Source: Tenrec ecaudatus (lineage: Eukaryota; Chordata; Mammalia; Afrosoricida; Tenrecidae). Taken from it: a stretch of DNA of 64,000 bases. Numbering within the stretch: position 1 is the stretch's first letter; each line of letters starts with the position of its first letter. Shown in pieces: positions 55,031-64,000 of the stretch. Where the stretch lies: assembly GCF_050624435.1 (NCBI RefSeq), contig NC_134539.1, positions 47,462,001 to 47,526,000 on the forward strand. The letters run 5' to 3'. A program made the translations under genes and the position numbers. Below the pieces are notes generated by a model. The model was not told the DNA's origin and searched no databases. It saw only the letters and a program-made list of their open reading frames with translations.

Positions 55031-58000
55031 AACAGAGCATTAAATCACCCGGACTCACAAGGGGAGACTGTTATACCCCTTTAAAAATGTTTCTTTCGGT
55101 GCAAATTACTGGAGAAGGAAGTCCTAAGTTGGGGCTATTACGGCTGGATTGCCTCTTTAATGGGGTTTATTCCCTTTGAAAAGAGAAAGAGCAAGAAAGA
55201 CTGGGGTTGCAAGCTCTCAGCAAGCGTCTGGCAAGTCGTATACCAGGTGAGAGGGAAAGGAGTCAATTTGCTTTCATTTTATTTATTTTTGAGGCTGTCT
55301 TCTATTCATGAGAATGATACTTGCCATTACAAAAAATAAAATTATTCACAGGCAGAAAGTAAATAGAGTTATTAATGGTCATAGACGTGGCGGGTGGGTC
55401 TCTAACGTTTGGCAAATGCAGGGCTGATGACTTCCAGGTGAGGCTGTATTCTTTCTGGGTGGCAAGTTCCCTCCCAGCTTCTTCAGCTTTGGGGATGTTT
55501 TCTGGAGAAAAGCCTCATTTGTCTGGGAGAGAATAGCTAAGGAGCTCCCCCAGAGAACAGGGTATTGTAGAAATACGTAATACTAAATATTTAAATATTT
55601 ACACACTATCCACTGATATCCCTGGCCTTCTCCCTCCTATCTACTCACAAGTTTCTTAAAAAAAAAAAAATCACCCATAAGTGAGTGCTCCCAGTTAAGA
55701 GGACGGTGAATGTGAAAACCCCAAGTATTTCCTCTCTGGTGTAAAGATAATGGGTGCTTGGCATGAATTCAAACCTTTTTCTCCCGAACCTAAAAGTTTC
55801 CCCAGAGGTCTTCTTAAGTCATCCTGCCTGCCTGGCTGCCCGAGCACTGTGCTGTTTTACCACATTAGAGGGGGTCACGTTTGCAATCCCTATTTGCAAG
55901 ATTAGACAGAGACTTTATGGGGCAACGAGTTTGTTAAGGAGAGAGAGTGAGAATGGTTGGGCAGCTCAGAGAGTGTAATCAGAATCGCTAAACTGGACAC
56001 CTAGGAACGGTCTCACTACATCTGCTCTCAATGTACAGTTAGAAAAAAAATAGTGGGAACTCAGATGTTTTCTGAATAGGGATCACCTATGACACATGTG
56101 AGTCCCTGCGTGACACGAATGGTCGACGGGTTCAGCCGTCACCTAACGATGATCGGTTTGAGTTCTCCCAGATGTGCCCCAGAAGAAAGGCCTGGAAATA
56201 TGCTTCCTCCAAATGTCCTCCCTGCCCCCATCTACTCTGGTACACGTGGAGGTGACTGAGCGTTGACATTAACTTGACAGCAACTAATGTGTCCCATTTC
56301 CAAATGATTGGTGTCTGTGAGAGTTGAGGTTTGATGTCAGTGTGGGTAGTCCAGGACTCTCCCATGATATGATCTAACAGAATGTGGTCAGGATTTGTCC
56401 TTTGGGGAGCAGCCAAGCAGCTGCGGGGAGAATAGACCCCCTTCCTCTGCTCATCGCCTTGATATGACTGAGGGAGGCTTCATTCAAGGCGTGACCTACG
56501 CTTTGTATAAATTGATAGTATGTAGAAGCTAGCTCATTTCTACTACTGGAATTGGATCCTGCATCTGGTTCCTGGCCCTTCCGCTCTAATATCTGCCAAT
56601 CTCAGGAGCTATCAGTAGACTGCTGGCCTTGGATTCACATGGTCACTCCTGTCATGTCCGCCAGTCTGCTGCATTGTCCTGCTTCCTGTTCACCAAGCCC
56701 TGGAGACCAGAGAAGCCTTCAGCTCACATCTGACCATGGACCTGACTTAGATTGGACTTAGCCACTTCTCCATTGGTGTGAGCCATTTCTTGATCTAAAA
56801 CTTCCACCCACAGATTTTTCGGAAATCACTGGGAGAGGGAATATATGTCAACAAAGGTGACTCTTCTAAAAGACTATTTCTTGGATCACAGAGTGCATGG
56901 ACCTGGCTATGATATCAATTAAAGGATTGACCCAGGCAGTGTATTTGCTTATTACTCTCTTGTCACATGAGTCTGTCGCTTGTTCTATTGTCTCTCGCGC
57001 ACCAGGGTTCTCCTTTGAGCATTAGCCCTTGACTAGCTATGTGACCTTGGGCAGGATACTTTATTTCTCGGAACTCTGTCTCTGACATGAGAAAAGTATT
57101 CTCTGTCTCGGAGGGTTGTGTAAGGAGCAAGTGCGATAATGTGTGTGCCCTTTTTGGGGAAGGAAAGGTTACCAATAGTTGGTGGGTAAGCGGAGTTGCG
57201 TCTCTTATAAAGGAAACAGGCGGCGACTTCAATTCTGTGCAGAGAGAAAGGGAAGGAAGGAGAGAGAAGAAGGTCAAGTATCCTGACCCCCGCCTCCAAC
57301 ACACGTGTTCACACACACAGAGGGTCTCCCCTTCATGTTCTGCTGGGTGCCATCATTCTCATTTCAAGCTCATATTTGTTGAGATTGTGACTCTATTTAC
57401 AAGCCCTCCAATCCATCTGGCTCTCCACTGAGGAAATGGTGAGCTAGTCCAGTGGGGAAGAGGAAGAATCAGTGGGGCGGCCTTACTGGACACAGGACTG
57501 ACCGCTTGTACTTTATGGATGATCTTGGCTATATGTTACCTTTTTCCTCATTTCAGTCTCGTGTAAGGTGAAACTCCACTAAGTATCGTTTGCTAAATTC
57601 TGACACAAGGTGTTTGTGTAGGTTGTCGAGTTTGTGTGGGATTCCGAACTTCACTGTTAATCAAAGGGGTTGCAAATTGTTCTTGTCTGTATTCTTGTGT
57701 TTTAATGCTTTATTGACTCTTTCATCACTCCTTTGATGCGTGTTTCCCAGCAGTTCCAAAGGTGTGTGTGCATCAGAACCAGCTGATAGTCTTGCCAAAA
57801 CACCTGTTGCTTCAGGCCTGTCTCTTCTTCTACCCCCTTTCTTTGCCACGGCCTCCAACGCAATGTTGCTTTGGACGCATGTCAGCCTTCTACTCCCATT
57901 CGCTGCCCTTCTCCCTACAGCTGCTTCCCATTCAGTGCTCCTGGATCATGGTCTGAGACAGGGCTGCTAAGACTCATGTTTCCAGGACCTGACCTTGAGA

Positions 58001-58670
58001 ACACCTGTATTAAGTCCCCTCTAGCACCGATGAAGGAAGCCCCTGTAACAATCGATTTCAAACATGACTCACCACCGTCTTCAGTAAGTTTTGCCATCTG
58101 ACCCTAGTATAAACAGGCCTACACCGAACCACGTTTCATAAAACTGGTGGTTACTACTGAAGATGCATTCTAATTTTTGTTGTTGCTTCATTTTAAGATG
58201 ATGCCACCTTTTGTCATTGGATTTGTGAAGGATTGTTGGGAAGACTTTGCCCAGCTGCAAAGTACTGTGAAGTACTGTTAATGTTGGGACAAGATGGCAT
58301 TGGCAACAATGTGCAACAAAGCAGCCAACAGGAAAGCAACCATCAAGAGGTGTTTTTGTCTTTCCCCCATCATAATAGGAAGGTCATTATTATGCTTCAC
58401 CCCTCCTCTCCCCACCGCCCCACCCCCTTTCTGCTCTTAAGTAAGAGAAGGCACTTCAGGACCTAGGCCGTGAAAAGTGAGCTGGTAGAACCATTGATTT
58501 CTGTGGAATTCTTTTAGACATTGCAAAACTTGTGTCTGGTTTTATTGTTGGGAAGGCAGAGCCTGTTTTATTGATGGGAAGACAAGACCAAAAGTAGAAA
58601 ATTAAACACCTGCTTGTTTTAACACATAGAGAGACACTAAAAAAACACACACAAAAAAACAAAACCAACC
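55031..58670. other. Long unassigned intergenic stretch
   Basis: 3.6 kb with few recognisable repeats. A weak SINE fragment lies near 56107-56200, an A-run at about 55661-55671, and a purine-rich patch near 57240-57275. Frames of up to 117 codons (56963-57316 minus) show no family. I see no exon of TXNDC8 or another human neighbour of TXN. Confidence 0.35.
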
Positions 58671-58674
58671 CCCC

Positions 58675-58865
58675 CCAAAGCAAACTCATTGCCATAGAGT
58701 CAATGTCGACTCATAGTGATGCTGTAGGCTGCATAGAACTGCCCGTGTGGGTTTCCATGACAGTAACTCTTCATGAGAGTAGGAAGCCCCGTCTTTCCCC
58801 CTCAGAGGGGCTGATGGATTCTAACTGCTGACCTTGAGGATCATAGCCCAGGGAGTTTCCACTGA
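58675..58865 (-). repeat. AfroSINE, well preserved
   Basis: Antisense: 'caaactcattgccatagagt', 'caatgtcgactcatagtgat', 'gtttccatgacagtaactct' and 'taactgctgaccttgaggat'. Its A-rich tail appears as the C/A-rich run at 58630-58680. Confidence 0.85.
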
Positions 58866-59179
58866 ATTTTAAAAGCCCGTGGATACATTTGGGCAGGACA
58901 TGTATTCTCCATTCTGTTTGAACTTGTGGACTCTTTCTATGTGGCTGTGAGAATGGATATGGTAACCTTGGCTTCCATACGTCTGACTCCTATATATCAG
59001 ACATAAACACCATGGCAATGTTCATGTTGACCTTTCAAATACCCTCTCTACAACAGCCTTTTCTCCAGATCTCCTTGCGTTCTAAGCTAACTCACAGCCA
59101 TGTACCCCTATTTTGTGCTCATAACATCCTGTGTGTTTCCCAACCCCCATAGTCCTGGTTATAGATGTGTTGTATTTGT
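58866..59179. other. Intergenic, no feature
   Basis: No exon or recognised repeat. Confidence 0.35.
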
Positions 59180-59440
59180 CACATTTTAATTTTGGAAAAA
59201 TTTTTATTCATAGAAAAGTTGCAGAGATTCTATAGAGAGGTTGTCTGTCCCTCACCCAGTTTCCTGTAGTGTTAAAATCTTACATGCGTCAAGCTAGGAA
59301 CCCAACATCGATGCAGCACTAAGGACTAATTTCCAGACTTCATTTGAATGTAACTGATTTTCCACTAATGTCCAATTTTGGTTTCAAGCTACAATTAATA
59401 CTAGAAATATAATATAACATAACTTAAGATTTGGCTTTGT
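59180..59440 (-). repeat. Ancient L1 (L1M) fragment
   Basis: 'ctcacccagtttcctgtagt', 'gttaaaatcttacatgcgtc' and 'gattttccactaatgtcca' are arranged like the 3'UTR of old L1M elements common to placentals. Orientation is tentative. Confidence 0.55.
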
Positions 59441-59779
59441 AAAATATCCAAAATGTATCAGTCCCCTCCCTGGCAGTCCCCTCCCTTCCTTTGAAGCTGA
59501 ATCAGCTGGGCTGTTCCAGCTCCGGCAGGAACAAATCATCCCCTGAATTTAGATAACAAAGCTCCATGAAGCTCTTGGGGTGTGTGTGTGGGGGGGATGG
59601 CGGCCTTATGGGCCCTGGAGTCCATTTAGATAATAGGACTCTACACCTGCCCAACTGGCCCTCAGGTAAAACGACAGCGTCAGATAAAAGGATCTGAAAC
59701 TCTGAGCATTCTGTGTGATGAGCAATGCAAGCAATGGGAGTGACTAACAGAACTAAATGGACATTATTTGATGCTCAGC
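59441..59779. other. Intergenic, no feature
   Basis: A GT/G-rich run at 59578-59596; no gene. Confidence 0.35.
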
Positions 59780-60700
59780 TCTTTTACTCCCCCACCCCAA
59801 TAGTTCTATTAGAACATAATTTACATATCACACAATTCGATAGTTAAATCACATCAATCAGGTTTAGAATATTTTCTTCATTTTTATACTCATCGTTATT
59901 AGCTTCCTATTTCCCCCAACCTCCCCTGCCATAAACCTAAAAATGTATCAATCCCATTATGGCCTCTATAGAAATGCCTAGCCTGGATTTCATATACAGA
60001 AAAACACTTAAAAACAAACAACAATAATGTAGTAAAACAGATAAAAGCCTCAATAGAAAAGAAACCAGAAAATATGAAAAACTAGAACAAATTTAAATGG
60101 ATTACAAGGGAGATGAAATGATAGAGTGCTAAATTTTAAACTAACTTCATGTGCAAAAATCCACCTTCGAATGCAGTCTGTATGTTAGCCAGGTTATTCA
60201 CATACCTGGTCCATGGTTAGAGAGGATTCACCAGGGGCTTAACCCATGTGTGGAATCTGCAAATGGATTTTGAGTTTCAATTGTCATCCAAAGCGTTCTG
60301 CAAACCAGATGTTCATAATTTAAGCTCTGATGCTAGTCTCTCCTCTAGATTTGCATTCTATTATTTAAAATTCTTGGATCATACAGGTTAGTGTGCTTCT
60401 TTCTTGTGGACTTAGTTGGCACCTCATTTAGATGGCTGCTTGTTTGAAAACAAATCTTTAAGACCCCAGATGTTATTCATTTCGGATGCTGGGCACCATC
60501 TACTTTCACCACCACACTTTGCAGTAGCACCCATATCTTTAGCGATACCTTCATGAAGTAGACCACCGAGCAGGGCCATTTCATGAGAACTAATTGGTCT
60601 TGGATTGGGGCTAGAATTAAGTGCAAGTCCCAGATTCATTCATGCATCTATGGTTTCTATATTGCTCTAGTTCACCTTAGAGACATCACCTTAGAGAACA
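59780..60700 (-). repeat. Older L1 3'UTR, antisense
   Basis: 'gaacataatttacatatcac' starts a typical L1 end. Further on, 'tggctgcttgtttgaaaaca', 'ctttaagaccccagatgtta' and 'gctgggcaccatctactttc' align with 62725-62800 of the L1 at the right edge ('tggctgcttgtttatcttca', 'ccttaagaccccatgcgc'). The copy is more diverged and so probably belongs to an older subfamily. Confidence 0.65.
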
Positions 60701-60724
60701 TCATTAATCACCCTCTTGTGGCAC

Positions 60725-60800
60725 CATTTCCACTTCCAATGCTGACTCGAAGTGACCCCATAGGGCGGGGTAGAACTGCCCCTGTGATCTCCGGGGGCTC
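60725..60800 (-). repeat. AfroSINE scrap
   Basis: 'caatgctgactcgaagtgac', 'cccatagggcggggtagaac' and 'tgcccctgtgatctccggg' only. Confidence 0.5.
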
Positions 60801-61255
60801 TATTTGATTAAATCCTCAGGTTTGACATCAGGCAGTCCGTGATCTAACAGGGATGCTTCTTGACAATTTAGGATAAGTCACTTATATCTGTTTCTTCCTT
60901 GTAAAGAATAGAGATCAATTCAGTACCTCCCTTCCAGGTGGTGGCATGATGAAACGAAATCTTTTCTGATCTTGAGAGCCTGTTGCATGCATTTCTTCCC
61001 AACTATGTGTTCAGTGATATTTTGTTTGTGGCTTTAACTCTACCAAATATTTACACCACAAAAATTGGCAAACACTGCAAACCAAAGCCTTTTCTCCCCA
61101 CGGAGACCTACTGATCTAAGCAGGACACCACTACACCGTGGAGGTGTTACAAAGGTTAAAGGAAGGGATGGATGCCAAGTGCGTAGCAGCTCGCCTGCCA
61201 CATGTTACTTCTAGATGAACGCTAGCTGTGCATATGGACTTGTATAGGGCGATTT
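60801..61255. other. Intergenic, no feature
   Basis: No exon. Possible degenerate SINE head near 61095-61140. Confidence 0.35.
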
Positions 61256-61690
61256 TAATGGTAAATAACGACTTTCTATAGAAAGCTCATGAAAGTAGGG
61301 CATTGAATAAGGAAGACCGAAGAAGAATCCATGCATTTGAATGATGGTGCTGGTGACGAACCATGGAGGGCCAGAGAACCACACATCTGTCCTGGACGGA
61401 GCACACGCTCCCTGGAAGCAAGGAGGAAAAACTGCCACAAACTTTGGACGTGCTGTCACGAGAGACCAGCCCCTGGCCCCAAAGGGACATGCCGCTTGGT
61501 AAAGTAGAGTGGCAGCAAAAAGAAGAAGACCCTCAACAGGGGGGATGGACACCGTGACTGCCACAGTGGCCTCAGATACTAGAATCACCACGAGACCTGT
61601 GCAGGACCAGGCCGTGCTTCATTCTGTGAACGGAGCGTGGCTGTGAATTGGAACCGACTTGATGCCACCGAACCAACACCACCACCACAG
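61256..61690 (+). repeat. RTE LINE 3' fragment
   Basis: 'gggcattgaataaggaagac', 'cgagagaccagcccctggcc', 'ttggtaaagtagagtggcag' and 'gaattggaaccgacttgatg' follow the RTE 3' order, ending in 'caccgaaccaacacc'. Confidence 0.75.
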
Positions 61691-61984
61691 TCCTGCCTTT
61701 TGAGATCCCTTCATCATGTTGAGATTCATACTGTTAAAGTTCGGGGATCGAGTTCCAGCACAGGAATTGGGAGCAAAGGGCCCCTCTTTGTGGCAACAGA
61801 GAGGTTTGTTCAAATGAAGGGAGATTTTTTTTTGTGGCTTTCTTATATAGAATTTTACTGTTTGTTATTGTTGAGACTATAATTAGCAAAACATGGACTC
61901 AACAGTTTCTACATGTATTGCTGCATCGATTACATTCAAGTTGAAAAGTATTCTCACCTCCTTTCCCTCTCTCATCAGCATCAA
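61691..61984. other. Intergenic, no feature
   Basis: No exon or recognised repeat; a T-run at 61826-61835. Confidence 0.35.
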
Positions 61985-64000
61985 TTCACTACCCCTTTAA
62001 AATCATTTTACTGGGGGCGCATGCTGCTCTTATCACAACCCACACATCCATCCATGTGTCAAGCACATTTGTACATATGTTGCCATCAACATTCTCAAAA
62101 CATTTTCTTTTTACTTTAGCCCTTGGTATTAGCTCCTCATTTTTTCCCTCCTTCCCCTATCCTCCTTCCCTCATTAACCCTTGATAATTTATAATTTATT
62201 GTTTTTTCACATCTTACACCAACCACTGTCTTCCTTAACCCACTTTTCTGTTGCCCGACCCCTGGGAGAGGGTTATATGTAGATCATTGTGATTGGTTCC
62301 TCCTTTCTTCCACTTCCCCTTAACCTCGTGGTATGCTACTCTCATTATTGGTCCTGAGGGGCTTATCTGTCCCGGATTCCCTGTGTTTGCAGCTCTTATC
62401 TGTACCCATGTACATGATCTGGTATAGCTAGATTTGTAAGGTAGAATTGGGGTCATGATAGTGGGTCGGGGGTGAGGAAAGCTTAAAGAACTAGAGGAAA
62501 TTTGTAAGTTTCATAGGTGCTATACTGCACCCTGACTGGCTGGTCTTTTCCTTGTGACCCTTCTGTAAGATGTCCAGTTTTCTACAGATGGGCTTTGGAT
62601 CTCCACTCCACACCCCACCTCATTCACATTGATATGATTTTTTGTTCTTTGATGCCTGATACTTGATCCCATGGACACCTAGTGATCACACAGGCTTGTG
62701 GGCTCTTTTGCTTCTCAGCGAGATGGCTGCTTGTTTATCTTCAAGCCCTTAAGACCCCATGCGCTATATCTTTTGATAGCTGGGCACCATCAGCTTTCTT
62801 CAACATATTTGTTTATGCACCCATTTTGTCTTCAGTGATCATGTTGGGAAGGTGAGCATCACAGAATGCTGGGTTATTAGAACAAATTGTTCTTGCATTG
62901 AGGGAGTATTTAAATAGAGGCCCCATGTCCATCTGCTACCTTAACACTAAACCTATAAATATATGCACATATATCTATTTCCCTATCATTATATATAAAT
63001 ATATTTACATAAGTACATGCCTATATTTAGACCTCTATAAATGTCATTTGCCTCCTAGTTCTTTCCTCTATTTCCTTTTACTTTCCTTTTGTCCCACTAT
63101 CATGCTTAGCCTTCTTTCGGGTTTCAGTAATTTCTCTTAGCTACATTGCCATTAATCAAGTCCCACCAGGCCTCCTACACCTTCCTTGCCAGTGACTTTA
63201 GGTCACTTGTTGTTCCCTTGTCCCTGGTTGGTAGGCAGCCCCCCTTCCTTTCCCTCGCCCCCCCTTTCCAGTGTCCCCCCCGTGGAACCATCGGTCCCAT
63301 TGTTTTCTCCTGCATATTTTTAATCCCACCTATCTTATATAGCTAGATATGCAGAGACAATAATAAGCACAAAAACAAGACAGAGCAAAACAAAGCAACA
63401 AGAGAGAACAAACAAACAAACAAAAACCCAACAGCAACAGAAGAAAAGCCTATAAATAGTTCCAGGTCTGTTTGTTGACCTTTAGGAGTGTTTTCCTGTA
63501 GAGTCTGATGGGTTGCTATGCCCTGGTCCCAAAGTCTATTTTTGGAATTCCCCAGGGACTTCATTGCCTTGCTGCTCTGTTGCACGCCCTTGGTGGTCGA
63601 GTCAGATTGGACACAATTCCCGTACTGTGTCTCCAGTGTTGTCCCCATAGTGCTATGGGTCAGTGAAGGACATTGTGTCTGTGGTCGGCCCTGTGGTCCT
63701 CTCTATGCATTGGCTGCTCTGAGCAGGAATCATCTTTGAGACTTGGTGGGCCAGGATGTGTTCCACTGTCTCTCCTTCCCTCTTCGTTTGCAGCTGTGTG
63801 TTCTGATCAGATGTGCCCCTCTCCCTGAGCTGTAGATTCAGTGCTGTCCTCTGAAGACCATTCTTCTGGGGGGAGGGCGTGTGTGTCCACATGGTTGGGA
63901 TTGGGGCTGGCCTTGCAGACTTCTCCATTGGTTACAGGAAAACGTTAAGCCTCTTCTCCCTGGTTCAAATCGCTCTTGCTAACTGGCTGTGTCTCTGTCT
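61985..64000 (-). mobile_element. L1 3' region, antisense, runs off window
   Basis: The 3' end is at about 61998 ('aaaatcattttactgggggc'). A 3'UTR of at least 1.45 kb follows, including 'gatggctgcttgtttatctt', 'aaacctataaatatatgcac' and an (AAAC)n-like run at 63405-63430. From about 63440 it aligns with the start of the L1 at 34.7 kb ('gacctttaggagtgttttcc', 'tgtctccagtgttgtcccca'). No ORF2 is reached inside the window. Confidence 0.85.

Noticed and set aside
24884-64000. TXNDC8, which lies next to TXN in human
   Set aside because: No minus-strand exon with a CGPC motif or TXNDC8-like sequence was seen. In human the gene lies further from TXN than this window reaches.
1-64000. tRNA genes suggested by tRNA-like heads of the SINEs
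   Set aside because: The heads belong to AfroSINE copies; none shows an intact cloverleaf isolated from a SINE body.

Overview
This is mammalian nuclear DNA, and the repeats point to an afrotherian, most likely a tenrec. Dozens of copies of a tRNA-headed SINE of the AfroSINE type ('gagccctggtggcgtagtggtt' head, 'gagtcagaatcgactc' tail) and several RTE-class LINE fragments resembling RTE1_LA are afrotherian hallmarks. Two short hAT elements have the ends of the horizontally transferred SPIN family. Among Afrotheria, SPIN is described from the tenrec. No species name can be read from the sequence itself.

The window holds one confident protein-coding gene: thioredoxin (TXN) on the minus strand, about 13,030-24,083. 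Its five coding exons (23988-24011, 20766-20870, 20271-20330, 13588-13653, 13226-13288) all have consensus splice sites and join to 105 codons. The product has the WCGPC active site and all five cysteines of mammalian Trx1. A TATA box, GC boxes and a CpG island surround exon 1. An upstream element at 24629-24649 closely resembles the antioxidant response element of human TXN, and a second ARE-like core lies at 26319-26327.

Two processed pseudogenes of housekeeping genes are present, both on the plus strand: RPL37A (10996-11325), downstream of TXN, and ATP6V1G1 (about 45995-47423), which keeps a 111-codon open frame.

Everything else recognised is repeats. From 1 to 13 kb there are SINEs, fragments of L1 3' ends, three solo LTRs and a 17-bp minisatellite. 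TXN intron 3 carries an RTE fragment, two L1 3' ends and a SPIN element. From 25 to 33 kb there are SINEs, an antisense RTE split by a solo LTR, and an MLT1-like LTR split by a sense RTE fragment. From 33.4 to 44.3 kb a long RTE element is split by a nearly full-length antisense L1 (about 7.9 kb, with 5'UTR, ORF1 and ORF2, all decayed) and by a SINE. From 44 to 64 kb there are more SINEs, a second SPIN, an unassigned 198-bp inverted-repeat element at 49020-49217, another solo LTR, old L1 pieces, and an L1 3' region that runs off the right edge.

No tRNA or rRNA gene, CRISPR array or bacterial-type operon is present. I saw no retroviral internal region: the LTR copies are solo. The observations most worth following are the unassigned inverted-repeat element, the two SPIN copies, the TXN antioxidant elements, and the nested insertions that give a relative order of repeat activity.
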